Source: CAYSFW01 sp050329935
GTDB taxonomy: Bacteria; Pseudomonadota; Gammaproteobacteria; UWMA-0217
Reading direction: 5' to 3'
Assembly: GCA_050329935.1 (NCBI GenBank)
Contig: JBHJOI010000105.1
Span: 9,882-73,881 of the forward strand
Length of the DNA: 64,000 bases
The stretch's first letter is position 1; each line of letters begins with the position of its first letter. Position numbers and translations under genes: made by a program. Under the pieces are notes generated by a model. It was not told the DNA's origin. It did not search any database and was given only the letters and a program-made list of their open reading frames with translations. This document shows positions 35,201 to 43,351 of the stretch, piece by piece.

Positions 35201-37143
35201 AATTGGGGCTGGACGTTCAGACCACACCCTTCCGGGTGATCGGCATCGGCGATATGTCGGGCGACGTTTTCGGCAACGGGATGCTGCGATCGCGCCAGAT
35301 TCGCCTGATCGCGGCCTTCAACCACCAGCACATCTTCATCGATCCCGACCCAAATCCCGAACTCGCGTTTCGCGAGCGCGAGCGCCTGTTCGCGCTGCCG
35401 CGCTCGACCTGGCAGGACTACGACACCCAGCTCATATCACCCGGTGGGGGCGTTTATTCGCGTGGGTTGAAAAGCATCGCCCTCAGCGACGCGGCCCGCG
35501 CCGCCCTCGGGATCGATCGAGCCCGGCTCAACCCGAATGAGCTGATTCGCGCCTTGCTGCGCGCACCGGTGGATCTGCTCTGGAACGGCGGTATCGGCAC
35601 CTATGTGAAGGCAAGTTCCGAGACCCACCTCGCGGTCGGGGATCGCGCCAACGACGCGGTGCGGATCGATGCGTCCGAACTGCGGTGCAAGGTCGTCGGC
35701 GAAGGCGGCAATCTGGGCTTCACGCAACGCGCACGGGTTGAATTCGCACTGAACGGGGGGTACATCAATACCGATGCGATCGACAACTCTGGGGGCGTCG
35801 ACTGCTCCGACCACGAAGTCAATATCAAGATCCTGCTCGATCAATGCGTCGTCGACGGTGATCTCACGCTCAAGCAACGCAACCAATTGCTGCGAAGAAT
35901 GACCGAGGACGTGGCTCGACTGGTGCTGCGCGGCAACTATCAGCAAACCCAAGCCATCAGTCTCGCCGCGCGTCACGGAAGCTATTTTCTTTACGACCAT
36001 TTGCGCTTGATCGAACGTCTGGAACGCGAAGGTCGCCTCGACCGCGAGCTCGAGGCCTTGCCCTCCAGCGCCGCACTCAATCAGCGCGAAGCCGACAAAC
36101 GCGGCCTGACGCGTCCAGAAATCGCCGTACTGCTTGGCTACAGCAAGATTCGAACTTACCAGTCCCTGGTCGAATCCGACCTGTCGGGCGACGATTTCCT
36201 GCGGCGCGAGTTGTTCGACTATTTTCCCGCGCCGCTGCGGCGCAAGTTCCACGCGGCGATTGAGCGCCACTCGCTGGGACGGGAAATCACGGCGACCCAT
36301 CTCGGCAACCAGGTGATCAACCGCATGGGCGGAACGTACATTCAGCGTATGGAGGACGAAACTGAATCCAGCGTACCCGAGATCGTCCGCGCCTATCTCG
36401 CGGCGCGTGAGGTGTTTGGCACCGAGTCATTATGGCAGGCGATCGACGATCTCGATCTCGCGCTTGATGCCGGCGTACAACTCGACATGCTGTTCGAGGT
36501 CCGCCGTCTGCTTGACCGCGCCACCCGCTGGCTGCTGCGCCAACACCCCGGCCCGCTTCCGGTTTGTGCCACGGTCGCGCGATTTCAACCAGTCGTCACC
36601 GACGTGCTCGCCCTCCTGCCCTATGCGATCCGCGGCGAAGGTCGCCAACAACTCGAACTCGCGGCACAAGGTCTGATCGATCGGGGCGTACCGGCGCGCC
36701 TCGCGTGGTCGGTCGCCAACCTCGACGCGGCCATTGCCGCGCTCGATATCACCGAGGTCGCCAGCCACGATGGCCACGCCGTCGAGCGCGTTGCGCTGAT
36801 TCACTACGCCCTGGGCGACTGCCTCGATTTGAACTGGCTCAATGAGCGGTTGCGCGAGCTACCACGCGACAACCGCTGGAAACGTGGCGTGCGCACCTCG
36901 CTTCGCGAGGATGCCAATCGCAGTCGCCGCCTGGTCACGGAGCGGATCCTGCGCCAACCCATTGCCGTCGGCGTCGATCCGCTGGATGCCGACGCTCAAC
37001 TCACCGGCTGGCGCAAAACCGTCGCGGCGCCCTTCGAGCGCTACCACGCGATCATCACTGAACTCCGCGCGACGGCCAACGGCAAACCCGACCTCGCCAT
37101 GCTCACGGTCGCCACCGAGGCGCTACGCGCGTTGGCGATTTGA
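32293..37143 (+). CDS. NAD-specific glutamate dehydrogenase, large type
   Basis: The 1616-residue protein belongs to the ~180-kDa NAD-GDH class that deaminates glutamate to 2-oxoglutarate. The N-terminal half has ACT-like regulatory segments; the catalytic core lies around residues 790-1220, with HLRGGLVARGGLRWSDRRED, VGAKGGFFAKQLPVG and the nucleotide-binding KVVGEGGNLGFTQRARVEFA. The C-terminal ~400 residues are helical. Length equals that of Pseudomonas GdhB. The start is a GTG at 32293; the ribosome binding site is weak and a second GTG eight codons later is possible. It is monocistronic, ending before a shared terminator. Confidence 0.92.
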   Translation: MFRIPDLGVEEKQRLTVLENLLDRIRTRIPEAQRSPLIRIAERYYTGVALDDLEATSAEDLYGAMLSHWRTARQRAPGDATLRIYTPVFDRDGWRSPHTVIEVVTDDMPFLVDSLSMVLTQRRLTTHLLVHPTFTVFRDERGELCGYAPERTADGTELKESWMRFEVDPIAGEPEREALRTELTAVLTDVRAVVADWPAMRAQMQGVIAETAALGANPPCPGADLDEALAFLRWLDDHHFTYVGFRAFDLRHDAQGEYLEQTPGSSLGIYRLRAVKSVLRIPPYLRELALSHEPLVLTKSAVLSTVHRPVQLDYVGVKRFDAQGTVVGEWRFQGLYTSAAYDARPSQIPLLRHKLASIIARAALDPDGHASKALEHILHTLPRDELIQADVTTLHQTAIGILNHQGRQKLKVYARPDPFGRFVSVLVCAPRDRYDTQLRKRMQSILVARFDGTGSEFNVQFTEGVTAQVHFIVWTLPGPPRTADTRELEALLTAAMQSWPDLLRAELLEVFGEAQGLALFERYGDAFPLGYRDECTPRTALVDIQHIESIRAGKPLAMHLYRPPETSTDLRFKLYGQHRALPLSDVLPMLERMGLKVLAATPYEIRPAGASERWIINFVLVPLVAVDIDIPEVKERFQEAFAQVCAGQMESDGFNALVLLAGLDWREVTLLRAYCKYLLQTRTPFSQAYMEETLGRNPRIARQLVELFHGHHSPREAQEPNLLRERIARCEKAIDAVTSLDEDRILRLFLNTTLATLRTNYYQLDRDGQAKAHLALKFDSALVPELPPPRPKYEIFVYAPYFEAIHLRGGLVARGGLRWSDRREDFRTEVLGLMKAQMIKNALIVPVGAKGGFFAKQLPVGASRDEVQREIIRCYRGFIHGLLDLTDNRVGGRIEPPPEVVRRDGNDPYLVVAADKGTASFSDLANEIAAEYGFWLGDAFASGGSLGYDHKKMAITARGAWVSVSRHFAELGLDVQTTPFRVIGIGDMSGDVFGNGMLRSRQIRLIAAFNHQHIFIDPDPNPELAFRERERLFALPRSTWQDYDTQLISPGGGVYSRGLKSIALSDAARAALGIDRARLNPNELIRALLRAPVDLLWNGGIGTYVKASSETHLAVGDRANDAVRIDASELRCKVVGEGGNLGFTQRARVEFALNGGYINTDAIDNSGGVDCSDHEVNIKILLDQCVVDGDLTLKQRNQLLRRMTEDVARLVLRGNYQQTQAISLAARHGSYFLYDHLRLIERLEREGRLDRELEALPSSAALNQREADKRGLTRPEIAVLLGYSKIRTYQSLVESDLSGDDFLRRELFDYFPAPLRRKFHAAIERHSLGREITATHLGNQVINRMGGTYIQRMEDETESSVPEIVRAYLAAREVFGTESLWQAIDDLDLALDAGVQLDMLFEVRRLLDRATRWLLRQHPGPLPVCATVARFQPVVTDVLALLPYAIRGEGRQQLELAAQGLIDRGVPARLAWSVANLDAAIAALDITEVASHDGHAVERVALIHYALGDCLDLNWLNERLRELPRDNRWKRGVRTSLREDANRSRRLVTERILRQPIAVGVDPLDADAQLTGWRKTVAAPFERYHAIITELRATANGKPDLAMLTVATEALRALAI

Positions 37144-37216
37144 CCAAGTTTGTCAGGCGAGGAAACGTCCCTCGGGAACTCAAAGACCTCATTCGGTGAG
37201 CCCGCCAAGAAAAGAA

Positions 37217-37236
37217 CGGCAGGAATGATCCTGCCG
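37217..37236. terminator. Hairpin between convergent gdh and ompA-like genes
   Basis: CGGCAGGA and TCCTGCCG form a perfect 8-bp stem with a 4-base loop (ATGA). It is followed by CTTTCC on the plus strand and by TTCTTTTCTT on the minus strand, so it could serve both converging transcripts, more strongly on the minus strand. Confidence 0.7.
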
Positions 37237-37266
37237 CTTTCCAGTCGATTCAAACCGCGGGGCCGG

Positions 37267-39852
37267 CTATTTGCGCTCTACCACCTCACGCGGATCCGGG
37301 AAGAAGTCGACGCGGCGGTTCTGCGACCACGCCTCCGGCAAACTCCTCGGATCACGCGGGTCGCGCTCGCCGCGAGCCTCGTACGCCAGCCGTTTGCTCA
37401 TGATGCCCTGTTGTTCGAGGTACTTCGCGGCCTCTTTCGCCCGCCGCAACGACAACCCCAGGTTGTAGTCGTCGCTGCCGCGCTCGTCAGCGTGTCCCAC
37501 GAGGGTCATGCGGAGATCCGGGTAGGCATTCATCAGTTGCGTGACCTCGTTCAGACGCGCGATCGCCTCGGGCTTGAGCACATGCCGATCGGTATCGAAA
37601 AAAATGGACTCGATTTGCAGCACGACCATCTTCGGTGCCACGGGCGCGGGCTTGGGTTTCGGCGGCGGTGGCGGCTCGGCCTTCACGACCGGCGCGACCA
37701 CGGCGGCCACCGGCACCGGCTTGGGCTTGGCGCCACCGAAACGCTTCAGCAACGACATCGAGATCAACTGCGCGTCTTCATCGAAAAATTCGTACTCGCC
37801 GCGCAATGAAAAGCCATTCTGAAACTGGTACTCGGCGCCGAGACCACCATAGATCTCCGTACCTTCCACTTCGCGAAAGGTGATGTTGTGACCCTTGTTG
37901 TCAATCTCCGCAAGGCCGAGTTTGGCAAGAAACGTCAGGCCTGGACTGTTACTCGGAAAGTTAGCGACCAGGCCAGCACCAAAGGCGTTGTAGTCGATCT
38001 CGCCGCCATTGGAGAAACCGGCCGCGCCGAGCTTGGACGCAAAGCCCTCGATCGACAGCCAGCGCAAGATGTCATAGCCGAGAAACAGCTTGTAGCCGAC
38101 GTCATTCTTGTCGTCCACGGTCAGGCTCGGGATATTCACCACCTCTGGTTCCAGGCGCGATTGACCCACGCCACCGCCGATGTAGAACTGTCCCGGCGCG
38201 GCCTGGGCACCGAACGAGGCGCCGAGCGAAACGCCGAGCAGCCCGGTCAGTGCCGCCCAGCGCCGACGCCGGAATGCGAGCGCGCCGCCCATCGCAAGCA
38301 ACAGCGGCAGACCCGCCGCGCCACCGCCGATCCCACCCTCGAGGCGGGTCAGCACCTCACCCGGCGCCGCTTCGGCAGCCCGGCCGGAGAGCGCAAGAGT
38401 GACCGGCGCGACACCGGGATCAGCGGCTGGAATCACTAGGCTGCCAAACTTGTTGCCAGCCGTGTTTGCCGCGAAATTGAGCGTGATGGTGCACGATTGC
38501 TGCGACGACAGAGATTGACCACTGCAGTTTTCGTTGACGATTGTGAAGTCCGCGTTAGCGGGTGCCGCGACATTGCCCAGCGTCAATACACCTGTACCGA
38601 TATTGCTCACTGTGACCACCGAACTCGTCGGTGCCCCACCCAGGGTGTACTCGGGCAACAGGACGCTGGTCGCAGGCACTACTGAGAGAATCGGATTCGT
38701 CGCAACCGGCGCCACCGATGCCGTGCCGGATAAACTGGCTGTGACGGTTGCCTCGTCGGGATCATTGGAGGGGATCACCAGGGTGCTGGTCTTTGCGCCC
38801 GCGGTCGCCGTCGAAAAATCGAGTCCGATCACGCAGGACTGCCCGGCCGTGAGCGACCGCTCGCTACAACCATCGGTCGCGATCGTAAAATCGGCATTGG
38901 TGGGCGCAGGGATCGTTCCGATCGTCAAGGTGCCCGTCGCAGCATTGCTGACAGTCACGTTCGTCGTCGTCTTCGTTCCGCCCAGTGTGAACGCGGGAAA
39001 GACGACGCTGGCTGGCGACACGGCAATATCCGGGGTGCCGATCGGCACGCATTCCTGGAAACTGATCAGGCTCATCGCGAAATCGTTACCCGAGCTACTG
39101 GTCACTTGTTTGTCGTGCACCGACAAGGTCGCCGACGTCGCCCCGCCGGTGGAGACGGTGATACCGAGCCGCTGCCAGGCGTCCGTGGTCGCTTCGGTGG
39201 CGCACGCATTCGTCGTGGTGTTGAGGCCGCTACCGGAGTCACACACCGGAATGTCGCTACCTAACTGGGTGCCGTTGACCTGAAATTCCACCAGCGGCGC
39301 GACGAAACCGCCTGCTTGAAAGCCCGGGGCCAGTACGTTCGAGAAATACGCGGTAAAGGCATAGTCGGTATTCGGCTTCAAGCCGTTGATCGTTTGCTCC
39401 CACAGCATGGTCGGCGCGCCCGCATCGTTGCCATTGAAGGCCAACCAGTTCGGGGTCGCGGGTACCGCGGGCAGTCCGCCGGGCGGCGTCAGGTCGCCCG
39501 GAAACGCGATCTGGCTGACGAACGGCAATGCGCTATGGGTACCGGTCATCACACCGATGCCGGTGTTCGGGAATACCGATCCGTTACCGTCGGTCGGGTA
39601 GTCGCCGACCGGGGCCTTGAACATGGCCGGATCGGTGGTGAAGCCGTTAAAGCCGTTCGCGAACGCGGGATTCGCCAACGTTTCGGTGCCATTAGGGACA
39701 AAACCCGTCGGACACCCTGATTCCGCCAACGCGGCGCCGGAGACCATGCTGATCGCTAACACGGTCGAGACGGTTCCCAGCGCGTGACCGACCGAGATCG
39801 CGAGCGCGCTTCGCCGAGCGACGACGGGGTGTCCTGATTGACCAGTTCTCAT
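37267..39852 (-). CDS. Mosaic OmpA-family outer-membrane protein with internal sorting-like segment
   Basis: The 861-residue protein starts at the ATG at 39852, which follows a strong GAGGAGAAA; a longer frame to 39921 lacks one. Order of parts: signal peptide (1-44); extracellular, strand-rich domain (about 46-270); two repeats of ASH/choice-of-anchor-D type (about 273-378 and 387-491, each with SVVFPAFTLGG- or SVLLPEYTLGG-like start and a Cys pair); a Gly-rich stretch, hydrophobic helix and RRRR (505-531); a second hydrophobic segment ending in GAQAAPG (532-553); an OmpA-type eight-stranded barrel (about 555-705); a Pro/Lys-rich linker (706-740); and an OmpA_C peptidoglycan-binding domain (742-855) with FFDTDRHVLKPEAIARLNEV and VGHADERGSDDYNLGLSLRR. 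The segment 505-531 is what one expects at the very C-terminus of a surface protein, and 532-553 what one expects at the start of a separate OmpA protein. It therefore looks like a fusion of two exported proteins. Confidence 0.75.
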   Translation of the reverse strand: MRTGQSGHPVVARRSALAISVGHALGTVSTVLAISMVSGAALAESGCPTGFVPNGTETLANPAFANGFNGFTTDPAMFKAPVGDYPTDGNGSVFPNTGIGVMTGTHSALPFVSQIAFPGDLTPPGGLPAVPATPNWLAFNGNDAGAPTMLWEQTINGLKPNTDYAFTAYFSNVLAPGFQAGGFVAPLVEFQVNGTQLGSDIPVCDSGSGLNTTTNACATEATTDAWQRLGITVSTGGATSATLSVHDKQVTSSSGNDFAMSLISFQECVPIGTPDIAVSPASVVFPAFTLGGTKTTTNVTVSNAATGTLTIGTIPAPTNADFTIATDGCSERSLTAGQSCVIGLDFSTATAGAKTSTLVIPSNDPDEATVTASLSGTASVAPVATNPILSVVPATSVLLPEYTLGGAPTSSVVTVSNIGTGVLTLGNVAAPANADFTIVNENCSGQSLSSQQSCTITLNFAANTAGNKFGSLVIPAADPGVAPVTLALSGRAAEAAPGEVLTRLEGGIGGGAAGLPLLLAMGGALAFRRRRWAALTGLLGVSLGASFGAQAAPGQFYIGGGVGQSRLEPEVVNIPSLTVDDKNDVGYKLFLGYDILRWLSIEGFASKLGAAGFSNGGEIDYNAFGAGLVANFPSNSPGLTFLAKLGLAEIDNKGHNITFREVEGTEIYGGLGAEYQFQNGFSLRGEYEFFDEDAQLISMSLLKRFGGAKPKPVPVAAVVAPVVKAEPPPPPKPKPAPVAPKMVVLQIESIFFDTDRHVLKPEAIARLNEVTQLMNAYPDLRMTLVGHADERGSDDYNLGLSLRRAKEAAKYLEQQGIMSKRLAYEARGERDPRDPRSLPEAWSQNRRVDFFPDPREVVERK

Positions 39853-40192
39853 ACTCAATTTCTCCTCGATTGATCTGGTAACTAAGTTAGGCGGCTCATT
39901 CAGTCCAGTGCCACGCAGCATCCGCGTCCGGAACGCACCACGCCCGATTGGCGTATCATATCAATATTCTTATAAATGTCATGCAGTTAATCAACTAACT
40001 TAAATTATCGCAAAGAAACAATTTGTAACTTTGACCACGAGGTCACGGTTTACTTGAGTCCAGTCACCCGGTCTTGACGAAAGGCCGCACCGCGTGGCGG
40101 TCGTTGCGAGCGCCGCAACGCTCCCGCACCGAATGCCTTAGAGGTTTTTATCCAATTGATTAACCATATGATTTCCGCAATCAATCGGATGT
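39853..40192. other. Intergenic, AT-rich promoter region of the OmpA-like gene
   Basis: This 340-bp gap lies between two minus-strand genes. It is clearly richer in A and T than the window (for instance around 39955-40030 and 40140-40180), consistent with a strong promoter for the OmpA-like gene. I could not fix a -35/-10 pair or a terminator for the ABC-F gene by eye. Confidence 0.45.
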
Positions 40193-42061
40193 TCACTCCG
40201 ACGCGGCCTCGATCGCCTCACTCAGTTCGAGCCACTCAGTCTCGGCCGCTGACTGCACCGAGCGAATCTCGGCCTGGCGTTTGAGCAGATCCTGTAACGC
40301 CGTTTTATTCGCCGGCTCGTAGACGCCGGGGTCGCCAAGTTGCGCTTCGATGCGCTGGCGTTCCGATTGCAGTCGCTCGATGTTCGCCTCAACGGTCTTG
40401 AGCTTGCGCGTCAGCGGTTGCAACTGCTGGCGCCTGGCGGCGGCGTCGCGGCGCTGTTGTTTGCGGTCGGACTTGTCGGCGCCGGCCTCGGCGGTCTCAT
40501 CCAGCTCCTGGCGCACGACTTGCGTGCGGTAGTCCTCCAGATCGCCCGCATAAAGCTGACAAGCGCCACCTTGAACCAGAAACAGTTCATCGGTACAGGT
40601 ACGCAGTAGATGGCGGTCGTGCGACACGATCACCAACGCGCCCTCGTAACTTTGTAGCGCCACCGTGAGCGCGTGCCGCATTTCAAGGTCGAGATGGTTG
40701 GTCGGTTCGTCGAGTAACAGGAGATTCGGTCGCTGCCAGATCAGCAGCGCAAGCGCGAGACGCGATTTTTCGCCTCCGGAGAACGGCGCGACAGGTTCCA
40801 CCGCGCGCTCGCCGACAAAACCAAACCCGCCCAGAAAATCACGGAGCGCCTGCTCGGGTGACTTACCGTCGAGCCGCTGCAAGTGCAGCAGCGCGGAGGC
40901 GGTCGGATCAAGCTGTTCAAGCTGGTGCTGCGCGAAGTAGCCGATCGCCAAGCCGCGCCCCTCGATGCGTCGCCCGGCCGCGAGCGTCAATTCGCCCGCC
41001 AGCAGTTTGATCAGGGTCGATTTGCCGGCGCCGTTCGCGCCGATCAGGCCGATGCGTTCGCCGGGGCGCACCTGCAACTTGAGGTTGTTAAGAATGGCTT
41101 TTCCGCCATACGCCGCCACGCCGTCACTGATTTCCAACAGCGGATTGCCGGCTTGCGGGGTCGGTTTGAACTCGAAATGAAACGGCGTATCGACATGCGC
41201 CGCGCTAATGAGCTCCATGCGCTCCAACGCTTTGAGCCGCGATTGCGCCTGACGCGCCTTGGTCGCTTGCGCCCGAAAGCGATCGACGTAGCGCTGCAAG
41301 TGCTCGATTTCGCGTTGCTGTTGCATGAACGCGGCTTGTTGCTGCGCGAGCTGCTCCGCCCGTCGCCGCTCGAACTCGGAGTAGTTGCCCCGATAGCAAG
41401 TGATCTTGGTGTGCTCGATCCGAGCGACATGCGTCACCACCGCGTCGAGAAACTCTCGATCATGGGAAATCAGGATCAGGGTGCCCGCATAGCCCCGCAA
41501 CCAATCCTCTAGCCAGATCACGGCCTCGAGATCAAGGTGGTTGGTCGGTTCGTCGAGCAGCAGCAAATCCGAGCGACACATCAACGCCTGCGCCAGATTG
41601 AGTCGCACCCGCCAGCCGCCGGAGAACGAACGCACCGGCTGCTGCAACTGCGCATCGGCAAATCCCAGCCCATGCAGGAGCTTGCCGGCCCGCGCCGGCG
41701 CCGTGTATCCACCGATCGCGTCGTAATGCGCCAGCAAATGCGCCAACTGTTCACCCTCCGCGTGGCGCATGGCCCGCTCGACCTCGCGCAACTCGTGGTC
41801 GCCGTCGATCACGAATTCCAGCGCAGGCGTCTCGACCGCGGGCGTTTCCTGGGCCACGTGCGCGATCACCCAAGCGGAAGGTAGGCCGACCTCGCCTTGG
41901 TCGGGGTGCAATGATCCCAACAAGACCTGAAACAGCGTCGACTTGCCGGAGCCGTTGGCACCGATCAATCCGACCCGCTGGCCAGGGTGTATGGTGAGAT
42001 CGACAGTTTCGAACAACGGCTTGGTGCCGCGTTGCAGGGCGAGATTGCGGAGCGTGATCAC
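40193..42061 (-). CDS. yheS: ABC-F family ATPase, YheS-like
   Basis: The 622-residue protein has two ABC ATPase domains without membrane segments: Walker A motifs GLIGANGSGKST (about residue 32) and GLIGANGAGKST (about 335), signature motifs SGGWRVRLNLAQAL and SGGEKSRLALALL, an interdomain linker rich in Gln and Arg, and a C-terminal coiled coil. ABC-F proteins act on the ribosome. Overall layout and length fit YheS rather than EttA or Uup. Translation begins at GTG. Confidence 0.88.
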   Translation of the reverse strand: MITLRNLALQRGTKPLFETVDLTIHPGQRVGLIGANGSGKSTLFQVLLGSLHPDQGEVGLPSAWVIAHVAQETPAVETPALEFVIDGDHELREVERAMRHAEGEQLAHLLAHYDAIGGYTAPARAGKLLHGLGFADAQLQQPVRSFSGGWRVRLNLAQALMCRSDLLLLDEPTNHLDLEAVIWLEDWLRGYAGTLILISHDREFLDAVVTHVARIEHTKITCYRGNYSEFERRRAEQLAQQQAAFMQQQREIEHLQRYVDRFRAQATKARQAQSRLKALERMELISAAHVDTPFHFEFKPTPQAGNPLLEISDGVAAYGGKAILNNLKLQVRPGERIGLIGANGAGKSTLIKLLAGELTLAAGRRIEGRGLAIGYFAQHQLEQLDPTASALLHLQRLDGKSPEQALRDFLGGFGFVGERAVEPVAPFSGGEKSRLALALLIWQRPNLLLLDEPTNHLDLEMRHALTVALQSYEGALVIVSHDRHLLRTCTDELFLVQGGACQLYAGDLEDYRTQVVRQELDETAEAGADKSDRKQQRRDAAARRQQLQPLTRKLKTVEANIERLQSERQRIEAQLGDPGVYEPANKTALQDLLKRQAEIRSVQSAAETEWLELSEAIEAASE

Positions 42062-42184
42062 GGGTCGGTCAGGGCCATCAGCGAACGAACGCGCAGTCTA
42101 CACCAAGCCCGGTTCAGACGGACTCGCCGACCCGCTCGGTCGCGGATCGCCTCGCCCCGGTTGGCGGACACCCTTGCACGATTG

Positions 42185-42216
42185 GTCATTTGGCGTTAAC
42201 TTAACAGACAAATGAC
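42185..42216. promoter_or_regulatory. Nested palindrome, probable operator of the RES/Xre pair
   Basis: GTCATTTG (42185-42192) and CAAATGAC (42209-42216) form a perfect outer inverted repeat. Inside it, GTTAA (42195-42199) and TTAAC (42201-42205) form a second. Both share a centre near 42200. It lies 23 bp upstream of the preferred antitoxin start codon, where an autoregulating antitoxin would bind. Confidence 0.65.
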
Positions 42217-42238
42217 ACTTTCCCGCGAGAACATCACG

Positions 42239-42757
42239 ATGGCGCGAGTCAAATCCAAACGACCGAACGATACCCGCCCGAGCCAGGATCTAGTCATTCG
42301 GGAGCCGGTCACCGCCTATTCCGCTGCCTCGCCGCGGCAAGACAAACCCGCCGCGTTGACCGCGCGTTTCGGATCGACCGACTCCGAGCGCATCGCCTTG
42401 ATCGACGAAATCCGCAAGGGCATCCGCATTGAATCGTTCGATGAACTGTCCCGCGCGTTGGGGATCACCGCGCAGGAACTCGCTGCGGCGACGGACCTCA
42501 ATCCGCGTACCCTTGCCCGGCGGAAGAAGGAAGGCTACCTCCACGCCGACGAGTCGGACCGGGTGTCGCGGGTAGCGATGTTGTTCGAGCGCGCGGTCGA
42601 GTTGTTCGAGGGCGAAAAAGCGCGCGCCGCGCACTGGTTCACAACGCCACGGCAGGCCCTCGCGGGCGCCTCGCCACTCGCGCTATGCGATACCTGGGTC
42701 GGCGTGCAGGAGGTCCAGGACCTCATCGGCCGGCTGGAACACGGCGTTTTCGCGTGA
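42239..42757 (+). CDS. Xre/MbcA/ParS-type antitoxin (DUF2384)
   Basis: The 172-residue protein has an N-terminal basic region, an HTH-like segment (about 65-105: ESFDELSRALGITAQELAAA, then LNPRTLARRKKEG) and a C-terminal DUF2384 toxin-binding domain with RVAMLFERAVELF and WFTTPRQALAGASPLALCDT. Such antitoxins neutralise RES toxins and repress their own operon. The ATG at 42239 is preferred over 42212 because the latter lies inside the palindrome and has no ribosome binding site. Its stop overlaps the toxin GTG (GTGA). Confidence 0.88.
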   Translation: MARVKSKRPNDTRPSQDLVIREPVTAYSAASPRQDKPAALTARFGSTDSERIALIDEIRKGIRIESFDELSRALGITAQELAAATDLNPRTLARRKKEGYLHADESDRVSRVAMLFERAVELFEGEKARAAHWFTTPRQALAGASPLALCDTWVGVQEVQDLIGRLEHGVFA

Positions 42758-43224
42758 GTTGGATCACGACCTGGCGCATCACTAAATCGAAATATCACGA
42801 AACGGCGTTCGATGGCGAAGGCGCGCGCCTCCACCCAGGGCGCTGGAACAGCCGGGGCGTCCCGATGGTCTACACCGCCGAGTCGCAAGCGCTCGCGATG
42901 CTTGAATTGCTGGTTCACCTCGAATCCGACGAGATCCTGTTCGCCCACTTTGTCGTGGTTCCGGTCCGAATACCCGAGGCGATCATCATGCGACTAGACG
43001 CCGCGACGCTGCCGACGGATTGGCGGGCGCCGATGGCGCCGCGTTCCACCCGCGACCTGGTAGACCGCTGGATCGCATCCGGTCAGTCGCTAGCGCTCGG
43101 AGTGCCAAGCGTGCTCGTGCCCACCGAGTCCAACTACCTGCTTAACCCACGCCACGCGAACCGCTCACGGCTGGAGATCGGCACACCCGTTTCGCTCTCG
43201 TTCGATCACCGTCTCGCAAAATGA
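42754..43224 (+). CDS. RES-domain toxin
   Basis: The 156-residue protein starts at the GTG overlapping the antitoxin stop. It has the RES-fold blocks YHETAFDGEGARLHPGRWNS (Arg) and VYTAESQALAMLELLVHLES (Tyr, Glu), and a downstream Ser in the C-terminal third, the residues that name the family. Characterised RES toxins degrade NAD+. All key residues look intact, so the module is probably functional. Confidence 0.88.
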   Translation: MSWITTWRITKSKYHETAFDGEGARLHPGRWNSRGVPMVYTAESQALAMLELLVHLESDEILFAHFVVVPVRIPEAIIMRLDAATLPTDWRAPMAPRSTRDLVDRWIASGQSLALGVPSVLVPTESNYLLNPRHANRSRLEIGTPVSLSFDHRLAK

Positions 43225-43351
43225 CCACCGCACCCCGGCCGTGGCGGCATTCGCCGTCCGCCCCTGGCACGCTAGCGTGCCGTTTCACTCACTTTCGCCC
43301 ATGTGCGACACTTGCGCGCTCGTTACTTTGCCAGCCCGACGATCGCCCAGA

